From Anopheles merus (taxonomy: Eukaryota; Arthropoda; Insecta; Diptera; Culicidae), in NCBI RefSeq assembly GCF_017562075.2, contig NC_054081.1, positions 25,488,605 to 25,552,604 of the forward strand: a DNA stretch of 64,000 nt. Reading direction: 5' to 3'. The position numbers were made by a program, and so were the translations under genes. Below the pieces are notes generated by a model. That model saw nothing but the letters and a program-made list of their open reading frames with translations. It was not told the DNA's origin and did no database searches. Shown piece by piece: positions 45,241-57,167 of this stretch (within the stretch, counting starts at the first letter, position 1; each line of letters opens with the position of its first letter).

Positions 45241-45642
45241 TTTAAGGTTACTCTACTTGGTAAATCGATCGCATAAGCGTTACGTTTTTACACATTGGGG
45301 TAGGTTCTCACAACACTGTGATGTTCATCAATTTGACATTCCTTTTGCACTACATTGCACTATATGTTGTTTTTTTTATTCTGCACTGCACTTGCCTTTG
45401 GCTGTTTTTTCACCGTTATTATTTATAACATATGGGTCACTTGTGCCAGCAGCGTTGTTGAATGTTTCGTTAAAAAAAATGCACATTTGACACTTTTTTT
45501 TTTCACGTCCCGTCGAATGCCGGTTATGGTCACAATACTTTTGGTTTGTCACACGACACTTACGTTTTACGTTACCGTTGTACTTATCACATTTTACTTG
45601 AAAATAATTTGCTTATACTTCTGCCTGTCGATTGCAGATTAA

Positions 45643-45656
45643 GGTCACGGTCGCCA
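45643..45656 (-). promoter_or_regulatory. Primer-binding site of the 412-like element
   Basis: On the minus strand TGGCGACCGTGACC follows the 5' LTR end directly. This is the tRNA-Arg-type primer site known from 412/mdg1-type elements. Confidence 0.85.
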
Positions 45657-46438
45657 TGTAATGTGATCGAAAGTACGCGGGGCCGTCGTGCACCGTTTTT
45701 GCGGGGAGTCAGTCTTTACTGACATGAGCTGAGGTGGAACGAACTATTCTAAGCGGACTGATTTGATCGTCCAGGCGATCATGGAAACCCGGAAGGAGTT
45801 TCCCTTACTGGAAATGTTGGAGTTTAGAAGCCTTACCTTGGGTAGGGGGACATAACTAAACTCTTGAAATAAGTTGGTACACGAAGTTTTTAGGAAGCGT
45901 AACGTCCTATCTTGGCAGTCCGAACGAATCTGACTTGCCACGGTCGGAATTGGTTTTATTTATACTCAATAAGTTTTGTACATTTGGTTTTGGAATGTGT
46001 TTTTGTCCTAATTAAAGGTTATTGATATGAGGTGCAATTTATACATTATATTGGAGTGAGGTGTCTATGTTTTTACGAAGGTTCTGGAAAATATAAACTG
46101 TTCTAGCTAAATAACGGGTGCGTTCGTCGATCTTTGCCTACACTGCGCTTTTAGCAATAAGTTGCTATGCGTTTCTGATTGTCCACTTTACCGCAGTAAC
46201 GCTTGAATTGCTTATGTTGCCCGTTTCGATTGTTTTTGATAAGTGTGTCATGTCTGTTATTTGTTTGAATGGACGGCCTGAACTCTTCCGGTTGCGGTGC
46301 TATGGTATGATCTGATTTGCTGAATGTGTTAAAATGAATGTGTTACAATGGTGTGGTTTGGCTTTCTAAAATGTGTTACAATGTGTCTATAGCTGATAGT
46401 GTGTATTATAATAAGTTCTGTATAGCAGATATGCTACA
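45657..46438 (-). repeat. 412-like 5' LTR
   Basis: 782 bp, TGTAATGTGATCG to ATGCTACA; paired with 38898-39680. Confidence 0.92.
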
Positions 46439-46442
46439 ACAC

Positions 46443-47087
46443 ATTTCAGTAGAGAAGTTCATTCACCATAGGCAGGAATACCACAATTGTGGTAAACCTG
46501 TGAGGTTTTGCATCTCAACCTGGTATGACCATAGTGAGCACAATTAAGACAAAGCATGGGTTTGTGATAATAGGTACGGGGAATGACTTGGAGTGGGCCA
46601 AGGCGGATAACAGAGGGGACACGTGTTGCAGCAATACGGAAGAGGAAAGAATTGGTAGGTATTATTTCACTATTAACTTTACGAGTAAAAAGACGCACTT
46701 CAGTAGCTTGTTGGTCTTTTAAATTTGCTAAAACTTCTTCATCCTTGATGTACTTAAGATCAGAAGAGAAAATAACTCATTCAAGAGTATCAAGGATAGT
46801 GTGGGGAGTGATAGTGATAGGTGTTCCATTGATGAGTTTAGTTAGTGTTTGTAGTTTTTTGTAGTGGGACAATGATCGGGTTGTCAAAAGGTACTTAGAA
46901 TTAATATTAATCAGGTTACCTTCTACCGGTCGCCCAACATGTTGTTGTAGACTTTTGTCTACGATGAACGGGTTTGGTAGCGGCTTTCCTTCTTCAGTAG
47001 TCAGAACCAGATACATTAGCTCTCCTTCCTCGCCGTTAAACCATTCCGGGTATGTCCTAGCCCGGGAACTCGTGCCGGGAGGGGGAT
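46443..47087 (-). pseudogene. I-like element: N-terminal and middle part of ORF1
   Basis: Minus strand: PPPGTSSRARTYPEWFNGEE, then MYLVLTTEEGKPLPNPF, VGRPVEGNLININSKYLL, a stop at 46777-46779, EVRLFTRKVNSEIIPTNSF, RLGPLQVIPRTYYHKPML and the zinc knuckle CLNCAHYGHTRLRC with a second partial knuckle. This is the gag-like ORF1 of I-clade elements, a nucleic-acid-binding protein. The frame is open apart from single stops at 46777 and near 46459 and is cut by the 412-like insertion at 46442. Confidence 0.75.
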
Positions 47088-47407
47088 CTCATAAGACATT
47101 TATGTTTAGAAGTAAAGTGGTATTGTGGTGCAACAGACACTGTGAAAACATTGTGACAGTGACGTTTTTCAAGTGCCAGTGCTGTCGATATGTCGGACCC
47201 TCCTCCTGCCGCGAGGGCTCATCCCCCTCCCGGCACGAGTTCCCGGGCTAGGACATACCCGGAATGGTTTAATGGTGAAGAAGGAGAGCTAATGTATCTG
47301 GTTCTGACTACTGAAGAAGGAAAGCCGCTACTAGACCCGTTCATCGTAGGCAAAAGTCTACAACAACATGTTGGGCGACCGGTAGAAGGTAACCTAATTA
47401 ACATACC
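46901..47407. repeat. Palindrome: ORF1 start of the I-like element present head to head
   Basis: 46901-47087 (minus) and 47221-47407 (plus) are about 95% identical inverted copies of the ORF1 start, separated by 133 bp. The plus copy keeps the start codon context and the codons MSDPPPAARAHPPPGTSS (from 47190) and stops after GRPVEGNLINI. Flanking minus-strand sequence on both sides belongs to the same I-like element. Confidence 0.85.
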
Positions 47408-47808
47408 TTACTAATGTCTTTAAACACTCACTTCCTAGTAATTTCCACCATCTGCACTCACAAAACAGGCTACAACCTTGGGACACAACACATTACGTAG
47501 CGCTTTGAGAAAAGCGAACAACGTAAAGTGCGTTAGGATTGTTCTTAAAAATGTTAAATTTTTACTTTAATGTCTTGCTGTGAAAACAACGAACGACGTA
47601 AAAGGATGTCTAAGTTTGGTTTTTTCCAACACGCACTACACTACAGCACAAAACTCCTGAAACACCAAACACGAACAACACTTTCCAGCACTGCACTGTA
47701 TGGACACAGGTAATTCTGTACTGCACTGAACACGGGTGTATAAAATACGGGTCAGTCGAGGAGCGCGAGAAGTCGTCCGCACTCTTCAGCTGCTTCGAGA
47801 AGATTGTC
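47408..47808 (-). other. Probable 5' untranslated region of the I-like element
   Basis: Non-coding sequence between the palindrome and the right target duplication (CTCTCGAG, 47809-47816). By position it is the 5' end of the minus-strand I-like element, which in this clade carries the internal promoter. No motif was identified with confidence. Confidence 0.45.
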
Positions 47809-48860
47809 CTCTCGAGATGGTATGGGTAAAAATCCAAATAAACAGTGGCTCGCTGTTCTTAGGATGTATTTACATTCCACCTTACCTGAGCAGTGATAGT
47901 GTGATTATGCGAGACTTAACTAATTGAATTGTCAGAATCTGCAAAATGATGAAAATGAACTACCAACTGATGATTTTAGGTGATTTTAACCAAAGTAACC
48001 TAAATTGGAACACAAATGGTGCAATCCCAGCTGATAGAGGCAGAACGCAAGTGTCGACAAAGTTGATCATAATACTCTGCTGACACAAATCAACCAAACG
48101 AGAAACGATAATGCGCGTATTTTAGATCTTGTTCTAGTTGATGAATGCTTGGAAAACAGAGCTAATAACTGACCATTGATGATATCTCGTGCCTGCCGAC
48201 ACTTATCAAACTCCAAAAACAAACATCATTGAAAAGTTAACCACAAGAAGCAGACCTGAGTCTTACAAGACAACAAGATTAAGCCTGAATTATGCAAAAG
48301 TCAACTATACTACGATAGAAGCAGCCATCTCAAACACAAATTGGGAACCATTATTTGCACATGAAGCTACAATTGATGGTCCAGTAAAAAAATCAATGAT
48401 AACCAAGCCCCAGAAAATGATAAGAATAACCAGAAATGAATGAATTTCTTGAACATGCAGTACCGAGAAAAACCGTAGCACATAAACCTCGCTGGGCAAA
48501 TCGGTTACTTACGCAGATGAAAATACATAAAAGAACAGCGCAGTAACAATATCAACAATACCAAAAAAAACACAAATCGCAAATCATAACACACTGCTTC
48601 CAGACGTTACCGAACTTATAACTGAATGCTTCACGATAATTACGTTACTAAAGTTCAATTTAGTCTCAGAAGCAACCCTAATTCTAAAAGCCGAATAGGG
48701 CATTAGTGAAATTTTCGCAACTCGTTTTCGCGATGCCTTTCAACCTCGTTTATGTGATCAGGCCAGAATATCAGAAGCGATTTTCAACACTCCCTGTAAT
48801 ATGATTGATTCACCCGTGTACATCGATACCAATTCAGTGGTATTGGCATTGTCTAAACTC
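47809..48860 (+). pseudogene. CR1-A: endonuclease second half and linker
   Basis: It resumes directly after the I-like insertion: MVWVKIQINSGSLFLGCIYI, PPYLSSDSV, then LMILGDFNQSNLNW, where GDFN is the endonuclease catalytic motif. The linker VNYTTIEAAISNTNWEPLFA and YVDTN(SVVLALS)-like residues follow before the reverse transcriptase. There are several stops and frameshifts. The frame is cut at 48860 by a SINE. Confidence 0.7.
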
Positions 48861-49075
48861 TAACTTGGGCCAGTTTGGTGATACAATCGTCAACTCGTAC
48901 GACTTAACAACATGCCCGTCATGGGTTCAAGCCCCGAATAGACCGTGCCCCCATACGTAGGACTGACTATCCTGTTATGGTAGCAATAAGTCACTGAAAG
49001 CCAAGTTCACTTCACTAGTGGGTACAGGCAGGCCTTGACCAACAACGGTTGTTGTGCCAATGACGAAGAAGATGA
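48861..49075 (+). mobile_element. tRNA-derived SINE (SINE200-like), copy 2
   Basis: It contains the A-box-like GATACAATCGTCAACTC and the B-box GGTTCAAGCCC and ends in GACGAAGAAGATG. It is flanked by AAACTC (48855-48860 and 49076-49081). It lies inside CR1-A between linker and reverse transcriptase. It is diverged from copies 1 and 3 at many positions, hence older. Confidence 0.8.
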
Positions 49076-49081
49076 AACTCA

Positions 49082-49893
49082 AGGCCTATGTGTTTGGCTC
49101 AGCTTTTTCAGTTATCATATTCTTCCAGGATAGTGCCAAAAATCTGGAAAAATTTGCAGATGACACCGCTGTTAAATAAAGGCGACCCTTTGATAGGTTC
49201 TAGTTATCATGGAATAACCTCGATGTGTTCAGCTGCGAAAGCGTGCGAAATCATTCTGCACGATAAGCTACTTTACTCATCTAAACAATACATTAGTTAT
49301 GCACAGCAAGGGTTTATGCCGAAGCGTTCGACATCCACAAATTTGGATGAATTTGTTTCTAATTGTCTTACCTGTATAGATGTAGGTGAACAAATGGACT
49401 CTATTTACATCGATCTCAAAGCCGCTTTCGACAGTATATCGCAAGATATACTGCTAACAAAGTTTAAACAACTTGGATTACCAGAAAACATAATTGCGTG
49501 GTTTTGATGATATCTGTTGGAATGGGTTTATACGGTAAATTTGGACAATTACACTCAAAGTCATTTAGTTGTTCGTCGGGCGTGCCTCAAGCGATCAATT
49601 TAGGACCTTTATTATTCGTGTTGTACGTCAATGATGTAGCATTTGTTTTGCACAATGTAAAATTTTTAATGTATGCTGATGAAAAAAATATACTCTTTCG
49701 TAAATGAATCAGCAAAGATTCAGGCAACATTAAAGTTGCTGCATCGAGACGATTTCTCGTCTGTTTTTTTTTTTCAGGAAAATATTACATCGCGCTAGTA
49801 GTAGTGCTGAAGTATCAACAAGTTTCATTAAAAGACTTTGGTTAAGGATTACCATAGCAAAGTGGTTTTGCTCGCCATAGGAGACAGAGATAT
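49082..49893 (+). pseudogene. CR1-A: reverse transcriptase
   Basis: Reading: QLFQLSYSSRIVPKIWKN, TPLLNKGDPLIGSSYHGITS, ISYAQQGFMPKRSTSTNLDE, YIDLKAAFDSISQDILL, LGLPENIIAWF, then after a stop and frameshift near 49503 FSCSSGVPQAINLGPLLFV and FLMYADEKNILF (the YADD motif altered to YADE). ESAKIQATLKLL follows. The altered catalytic pair alone would disable it. The rest of ORF2 is lost or lies beyond the errantivirus. Confidence 0.8.
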
Positions 49894-50195
49894 AGTTATG
49901 TGGCATTGGACACCAGCACGTGGCACGACACAATGCTTTACCATATTGCAGCGCGGCACATTCCATCTCTTCTAGTTCCCACGGGCGCGCATCATCGGAC
50001 ACCAGCCGGGCCGGCAACGCAGACAGCACGGTCGCACGGCATCGGACACCAGCCGGACGCAGACAGCTCCCACAAACATACACCGCCAACCGAGGTAGAA
50101 TTAATGTGAAAGTTTAGTTTTAGTTTAGAACTCATCGGAGTAACATTTAATCTTTTTGAATAAAAAGCCGAATAATAAATGTACACCGCATAATT
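49894..50195 (+). repeat. Errantivirus 5' LTR
   Basis: 302 bp; the pair is 57168-57467. Internal GGACACCAGCCGG is repeated in tandem-like fashion. An AATAAA-type signal lies near the end. Confidence 0.92.
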
Positions 50196-50211
50196 GGCGC
50201 AGCCGGGTAGG
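50195..50211 (+). promoter_or_regulatory. Errantivirus primer-binding site
   Basis: TGGCGCAGCCGGGTAGG follows the 5' LTR at once. It resembles the tRNA-Ser-type site of the 17.6/297 group (TGGCGCAGTCGG). Confidence 0.75.
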
Positions 50212-50646
50212 CACTAAAGAAAAGTGACGTCATAGTGAGAAACAGTGGAAAGTACTGAACTAATAACACAGTACTACAGTGATCCCGCAAAGTGCATCGT
50301 GATCTACGAGCATCGAGCATCCACAAGCACCAAGGACGGCAACGTCGCTGAGGAGTTGAGGATCCCCCCGCTAAGACGCACACGGAGCACCGTCATTGTT
50401 TTCTTGGCCTTCGCCCAAACACGACTTCAACATCAACCGTGTAAGTATTTAGTGTTGAGTTTCTGTGCGTGAAATCGTGTTCAGTAAAACTACCTAAATA
50501 ATAACACAAGAAATCGGGGGTGAAAGAATTTAAAATTAATGTGAGTGCGCACTATCAGATAGACGCATCACACTAGTTTTATAAATTTCTTTTCATTCAC
50601 GTACCTAGAGCCACTACCAGATAGAGCTTTAGGATTGGCTTTCTTT

Positions 50647-51886
50647 ATGCCAAAAATCAAGAACAACGCTTTCAAAAAGGCCCAACAGCTGATTCAGGAA
50701 AGGATTTTTACATCTGAAACAAGTTCCGAATCAGAAGAAAGTACGGTATCTGAGGAATATTCGCACATACCAATTGCAAATTTGCAGTTATCACTTGAGC
50801 ACCTAAACATGGAACCTCAAGCCCAAACTACTCAAGAGAGTGGTAATGATCAGATGGCTCGTATGATACAAGCCATCGAAAACATAAGTGCAAGATTAAC
50901 GCAGCAGGAGTTGCAATGGCAAAGTACAAATGGAAACCAAGGAATAGCACACCAACGAAGTGATCCTATTCCTCGTGAAGTGACAATATCAGGTGATCCG
51001 TTCCGTATCCCTGATCCCATAAAAATGTTGCCCATATTTAATGGCAATAAAAAGCAACTCGCAAGTTGGATAGAAACAGCAGAAAAACTCTTCGTTTATT
51101 TGAAAACCTTGTGTCACCACAAAATTTGAAATTTATGTGACAGCTGTTATAAACAAAATAGAGGGGCATGCTAAAGATGTAATTTGTACAAACGGCAACC
51201 CAAAAACGTTCAGTGAAGTGAAAGAAATTTTGATAACATCTCTAGGAGATAAACAAGATCTTTCCACGTATAACTGCCAACTCTGGCATAACAAAATGGA
51301 TGGTAACGCAAACACGCATTATCAGAAAACTAAGGAACTGGTTCACAAAATAAAATCATTGGCAAAACAAAATCCTAAGTACAATCTTCATTGGGATGCC
51401 ATAAACGACTTTATAGACGAATATAGTCTAGCTGCATACGTCAGTGGGCTGCAGAAACCCTATTTTGGGTATGTACAAGCTGCTGAACCCAAATCAATCG
51501 AAAATGTGTATGCATTTATATGTAAATTTACATCAAATGAATCGAACAGAAATCTTACCCATATTCAATTAACTCAATCAAAACAATACTTAGGCACCTC
51601 TCATACCGCAGGGCAAGGAAATAATAAAAAACAAACAGAAAGGAAATTTAACAATAGAAAAATCACACAGCCTCAGCAACAGGATTACAAACCTCGTAAA
51701 CCAGTTGACACGAATCTGCCAGCCGAACCAATGGAAATAGGTTCTACCAAAAGTCGACTTACTTTAAATAAGAAACAGCTGTTTAATGCTGAAATAACAA
51801 AACCCTCCGATAACGAAGAATCTGAGTCTGAAGATGAATTAGACATAAATTTTTGCTTAATTCATCCAGAAAACAAAAACATGTAA
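50647..51886 (+). pseudogene. Errantivirus gag, one frameshift
   Basis: The start MPKIKNNAFKKAQQ follows a 450-bp leader. The first part is Ser/Glu-rich (SSESEESTVSEE), then DPIKMLPIFNGNKKQLASWI, typical of errantivirus capsid. The frame breaks between about 51100 and 51136 and continues in another frame with NKIEGHAKDVI, HKIKSLAKQNPKYNLHW and FTSNESNRNLTHIQ, ending Gln/Lys-rich without a zinc knuckle, as is usual in errantivirus gag. The broken frame would yield only the N-terminal 160 residues. Confidence 0.85.
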
Positions 51887-54800
51887 ATTACTTGCCTTAC
51901 ATTATATCAAATATTCAAACTTATCCCACAAACATTTTGATCGATACTGGAGCAAATAAAAATATAATACGGCCGGGCATTCTCCCACAAACAACAAAGG
52001 TAAAGGAAACCAAAATAAAAAACACCGCTGGATGTAAGCACGTTACGGAGAAAGGACGTATTAATTTATTCGGCGATAATTTTCCAAATCAAACCTATTA
52101 TGAGTTAAAATTTCATAATTTTTTCGACGCACTCATTGGTTCAGAACTAATGGCTAAAAACCAAGCAATAATAAATTTCAAAGAAGAGACATTTGAAATA
52201 GGAAACATGAAATTCAAATATGAAAAATATTTTCCCGATAAACAATTATATTCGCATAACTTAGAAATGGAAACATCCGTTAATGGCGATTGGTTCGTAC
52301 CAACGTTTCAAAAACTTTGTAAAGGAGTTGTTATTGAGCCAGGTTTATATAGAGCTAATAACAATAAAACGACAGCAAAAATTTAAGCACAGAAAAAACA
52401 ATACCTGATGTCAAAGGAAAATTAAACATAATAGTAAATAATTTTGAAACGATTTCCCCAATCCCATTACATCCAGAGCGTAGCGTTACAAATGAAGTGC
52501 TTAGCGAAATAATCCGCACAGATCATTTGTCAATACTAGAGAGGGATGAATTATTCAAAACAATACTTGCAAATAAAACAGTTTTACTTAGGGCTGGAGA
52601 GAAACTTACATCTACATCTTTAATAAAACATAAAATCTTAACAACAGACGAAAACCCTGTTTACACAAAATCATATAGGTATCCACACGTTTTTAAAACA
52701 GATGTGGAAGAGCAAATCAAGGAATTGTTCGATAACGGAATCATACAACATTCAATTAGCCCTTACTCATCGCCAGTTTGGGTCGTTCCAAAAAAGATAG
52801 ACGCATCAGGAAAACGTAAAGTGCGCGTTGTTATTGACTATCGTAAGATCAATGACAAAACCATTAACGATAAATTTCCCATCCCACAAATAGAAGAAAT
52901 ATTAGATAATCTTGGCAAATCAGCATATTTTACCACCTTAGATTTGAAATCAGGTTTTCATCAAATCGAAATGGACCCTGACCATCAAAAAAAGACAGCG
53001 TTTTCAACAGCTTTAGGGCATTTTGAATTTACGAGAATGCCATTTGGCTTGAAAAATGCCCCAGCGACATTCCAACGTGCGATGAATAATGTTTTATCAA
53101 ACTATATTGGATCAATTTGCTATGTGTATCTTGATGATATAATCATAATTGGCAAAAATCTTCAAGATCACCTCAACAATGTTTCAAAAATCCTTAAGAG
53201 GTTAAGTGATTTCAATCTTAAAATACAATTAGACAAATGTGAATTTCTTCGCAGAGAAACGGAATTTCTTGGACACATTATTGCCCCTGACGGAATCAAA
53301 CCTGACCCAGAAAAAATAAGAAAAATTCAAGAATGGAAACTTCCATCCAATCAAAAAGAAATAAAACAATTCTTAGGACTCGTAGGGTATTATAGACGTT
53401 TTATTAAAGATTACTCAAAATTAACAAAACCCCTCACTAAATTGTTACAGAAGGATGAAAAAGTAAACTTTAATGATCACGAATATCAGGAAGCCTTTAA
53501 ACATTTAAAAAATATAATAGTTTCAGATCAAATCTTATCTTATCCTGACTTTGAACTTCCTTTTATATTAACAACTGACGCCAGCAATTATGCCCTCGGT
53601 GCCGTTTTATCACAAGTAATAGATAAAACAGAAAAACCCATAGCTTTCGCAAGCCGTACTCTAAACAAAACAGAGTCAAATTACTCCACAACAGAAAAAG
53701 AGGCACTAGCCATCATATGGGCAGTAACCAAGTTTAAGCCGTACCTGTATGGTAACAAATTCACTTTGGTTACCGATCATAAACCCCTTATTTACATTAA
53801 AAACTCAAATAAGAACGCTAAATTGATACGTTGGCGATTAGACTTAGAAAATTACGACTACGACGTAATCTATAAGACAGGAAAGACAAATGTTGTGGCA
53901 GACGCACTTAGTAGAAAAGTCGAAGTTAACAACAATCAACTAGAAAATGTTGTTTCTGTTAATCAAGTATCTGTGGAAAACAATAACAGTTCATCTTCTT
54001 CCGAAACAGCACATTCAGCAAACACATCCGATGACTATTATATGCATTTTACAGAAAGAGCTATTAATAGTTACAGAAATCAAATCATTTTTAAAGTAAC
54101 GGACTCCGACTCCGTTATCACGGAACAAATTTTTCCAAACTATAAGCGAACAACTATTTGCTCCACTTCGTTTGATAATAGAAAAGTTACAACATTTTTG
54201 AAAGATCATTCGAATGGAAAGCAAAATACTGTGTTAGCTCCGGAATGCTTACTTAATTTAATTCAAGAAGTTTACAGAGAATGCTTCTGCAACACAAATT
54301 GCCATTTCATTATTACACAAAATATGGTTGAAGACGTTACTTCCGAAACAATGCAAGACATCATCATAAGAAGAGAACATGATAGAGCCCATAGAGGCAT
54401 AACCGAAGTCGAAAGTCAGATTAAACGATCTTACTTTTTCCCAAACATGGTCAAACGAATCAGACAATTAGTTAATTCATGTACAATTTGTACTCAACAC
54501 AAATACGAACGAAAACCATATAATATAAAAATTTCACCAAGGCCAATAGAAAATGGTCCTTTTTACAGAGTCCATATGGATATTTTCGGCATGGATAGAC
54601 ACTACTACCTTTCTTTAATTTGTTCATTTTCGAAGCACCTTCAACTTATAGAAATTAAATCTAGAAACATGACAGATATACGGAATGCCCTTTCACAGTA
54701 TTTCAGAACATTTAGACCACCAAGAAAAATCATTTGCGACCATGAAGCAGCTTTTACTAGCATTCAGTTCCAAGACTTTTTAGCTAATTTCGGAACCGTA

Positions 54801-55289
54801 ATAGAATTCGCTTCCTCATCAGAGTCAAATGGCCAAATAGAAAAAACTCATAGTACTATCATTGAAATTTATAATACCAACAAACACAAATTCATCAATA
54901 ATTCATCTCCTGAAATAGTGCAAATAGCAAATGCAATGTACAACGATACTGTTCATTCAGTCACCACTTATACCCCTAATGAAATTATTTTTAATCCAGG
55001 TTATACGATGAACCCACCAGATATAGCCGATAACGCCGACAAAATTTTCAAAAATGTAAAAAAGAACCTTCAGCTAGCTGCAAATAGAATGAAGAAAAAT
55101 AACGACAAAAAAGAAATTGCACCTGCTGTAAATGAAGGACATGATGTTTATATAAAGAAAAACACTAGAAAAAAGCTGGATCCACGCTTTTCAAAATCAA
55201 AATGTTTGGTTAATAATGAAAAAACCATTCAAATTGGACCAAGAAATGTCAAACGCAATAAAAATAAAATAAAACGCATAAGAACATAA
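51853..55289 (+). pseudogene. Errantivirus pol (protease, RT, RNase H, integrase), one frameshift
   Basis: The frame overlaps the gag end by about 34 bp. Protease ILIDTGANKNIIRPG is followed by the frame break near 52375-52386. Then reverse transcriptase (FPIPQIEEILDNLG, VYLDDIIII), RNase H (TTDASNYALGAVLSQ, VTDHKPLIYIK, ADALSRK), integrase zinc finger (HDRAHRGITEVESQI ... CTICTQHK) and core (VHMDIFGMDRHY, ICDHEAAFTS, NGQIEKTHS, giving D, D, E). From 52497 to 55289 the frame is open for 930 codons. It reverse-transcribes and integrates the element when intact. Confidence 0.9.
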
Positions 55290-55399
55290 TTGTACATGAA
55301 ACTAATATTTTTTATATATTTACAGGATTTGACGTCTCAAAAAAAAAAGAAAAAAAAAGAACAGACGACTGGCTGAGCACAATTTTTTATTTTTTTCAT

Positions 55400-55410
55400 T
55401 CTCTTTTTAG
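55400..55410 (+). promoter_or_regulatory. Candidate splice acceptor for the env mRNA
   Basis: A T-rich run ends in CTCTTTTTAG at 55410, between the pol stop (55289) and the env start (55635). A weaker TATATTTACAG ends at 55325. Errantivirus env is made from a spliced RNA, so one of these is the likely acceptor. Confidence 0.4.
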
Positions 55411-55634
55411 CAAAAAAAACTAAAGAAGAAGAAAACAAAAGGATCGCAGTGGAACGACTCATTGTCGCTCATTTAAATTTAAAGCATTTAAATTAGGACC
55501 AGAAACTTGATAAAAAAAAGGGTTAGGAAATCGAAGGAATCACAGGAAATAGCAAATTAAATTATTAATTGAAAAATGAATAATTTTGAATTTAAATTTT
55601 TTCTGCTGCACGACAAGACGTCGTCAGAATAGTT

Positions 55635-57140
55635 ATGTTGATGGTCATTCTAATGATAGCTCATATTAAAGCCCAAGAATTAAAACTAACTAGTTTGATT
55701 GATCAACCAATTTTAATTCTAGAGAAACATAATTGCAAAATTCAAATCGGTAATATCAATATAATACATGAGGTAAACATAACAGAAATTGAAAATACAA
55801 TGCACCTATTAACTCAAGTAGCTTTTCGCCCAACCAATAGTCCTCTATCAATAATTGCGAAGCATAAGGTTAGAAACTTATATTCTAATTTTAATCTCAT
55901 AAGACCAAGGAAGCGTTTGATAAGAAGCGTAGAAGCTATAGGCTCGGTTTGGAAATGGATTGGAGGAAGCCCGGATGCACATGACCTGCAAATCATCAAC
56001 AGTACAATGAACGATTTGATAGAGAGTAATAATCAGCAATTCCTAGTAAATGAAAATCTTGGAATGAAAATTAAAAACCTCACCAACGAAATGAAGCAGA
56101 TGATTGAAAATAGAAACGACATTCTTCTTAATGAATTAGACATGCTGACGGCAATTATCAATATAGATACAATTAACAAGATATTAGAAGATGTACAAGA
56201 AGCGATATCGTTATCCAAAATGTCTATTACAAGCAGCAAACTTCTATCACCACGGGAAATTGCTATTATACAACAGCTATTAGAAGACCAAGGAGTTAAA
56301 AGCGATATTCCTGACGAGATCATTTCTTATGTCACACCTAAAATAGCAGTCAACAACAACAAACTGCTCTACATACTTAAAGTGCCAGAGTTGCAAAAAG
56401 AGGAGTCAAAAGTAATAGAAATACTAGCACTGAATCACAATAACTCGTTAATCAAAGACTATCCAAGGCAACTCGTGAAACAGAAAAAGAAACTATATAC
56501 AACAAAGAATCCAGAGAAATACGTACAAAAGTATTCTGATATCATGGATTTTTTTGATAACTGCATCGCTCCATTAGTAATGGGGAAAGAGAGCCATTGT
56601 ATAGTAGTTCCGGAAAACGAAACAACAGCTAAAATGATAGGTGATAATCAACTTCTTATTGAAAACGCAAAACATCATTTGGTAACATCCGATTGTGGAC
56701 CGAACGATCGACATTTGAATGGAAACTTCTTATTAACTTTTTCTAACTGCACCATACAATTCAGAAACAAAAGCTTCACATCAGAAGAAATCCATGTCAA
56801 GAGTCCAGCTGTATATGGGACAGTATTCAACATCGCAATTCATCGAAAAGTTGTCGAAACTCCTTTAGCCTCCTTGGATGATAGAACATTGACGAATCGC
56901 AAACACATCGAACACATCTACTTGCAACAATATAAAAATATTACTTGGAATTGGAGCTTATTAACTGGACTGGGACTGTCCACTACGGTATCTATTGCCA
57001 TTATCATATTTGTCTATTTTTACTTTAGTCGTTTCATCTCAGCCATATCAAATCAGATAGAAAAGAGGAAATCCCGCTCACAGAAGTCGTCACGAAACCA
57101 TCGTAGAGAAAATAATCTCGAAGACAGTTTGAACGCATGA
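55635..57140 (+). CDS. Errantivirus envelope-like protein, open frame
   Basis: 501 codons. A hydrophobic N-terminus (VILMIAHIKA) is a likely signal peptide. A basic cleavage-type site lies at residues about 90-97 (RPRKRLIR), followed by a short nonpolar stretch (AIGSVWKWIGG), the layout of the baculovirus F-like fusion proteins that errantiviruses carry. Helical middle part, several Asn-X-Ser/Thr sites, cysteines near residues 310-380, one membrane segment near residues 440-465 (STTVSIAIIIFVYFYF) and a basic cytoplasmic tail. The length and order are normal for the family. It ends 27 bp before the 3' LTR. The open frame is seen; activity is not shown. Confidence 0.85.
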   Translation: MLMVILMIAHIKAQELKLTSLIDQPILILEKHNCKIQIGNINIIHEVNITEIENTMHLLTQVAFRPTNSPLSIIAKHKVRNLYSNFNLIRPRKRLIRSVEAIGSVWKWIGGSPDAHDLQIINSTMNDLIESNNQQFLVNENLGMKIKNLTNEMKQMIENRNDILLNELDMLTAIINIDTINKILEDVQEAISLSKMSITSSKLLSPREIAIIQQLLEDQGVKSDIPDEIISYVTPKIAVNNNKLLYILKVPELQKEESKVIEILALNHNNSLIKDYPRQLVKQKKKLYTTKNPEKYVQKYSDIMDFFDNCIAPLVMGKESHCIVVPENETTAKMIGDNQLLIENAKHHLVTSDCGPNDRHLNGNFLLTFSNCTIQFRNKSFTSEEIHVKSPAVYGTVFNIAIHRKVVETPLASLDDRTLTNRKHIEHIYLQQYKNITWNWSLLTGLGLSTTVSIAIIIFVYFYFSRFISAISNQIEKRKSRSQKSSRNHRRENNLEDSLNA

Positions 57141-57167
57141 GGACACGCTTTTTTTACCCCCTGGAGG

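Larger units (their letters stand above)
38898..46438 (-). mobile_element. 412/mdg1-like Ty3/gypsy retrotransposon, apparently intact
   Basis: 7541 bp in minus orientation: LTRs of 783 and 782 bp (TGTAATGTGATCG ... ATGCTACA) with about seven differences, and a 4-bp duplication ACAC (38894-38897, 46439-46442). A tRNA-Arg-type primer-binding site, a polypurine tract, open gag and open pol are present, with no env. The order and PBS fit the mdg1/412 lineage. It lies inside ORF1 of the I-like element. It is the most intact element in the window and could still be active. Confidence 0.92.

Noticed and set aside
48711..48740. Third GGCATCGCGAA MITE end (TTCGCGATGCC)
   Set aside because: Only the 11-bp end is present and it lies within CR1-A linker sequence; the element body is absent.
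48861..48945. tRNA gene
   Set aside because: A and B boxes are present, but there is no cloverleaf, and the sequence continues into a SINE body with a GAA-rich tail and flanking duplications.
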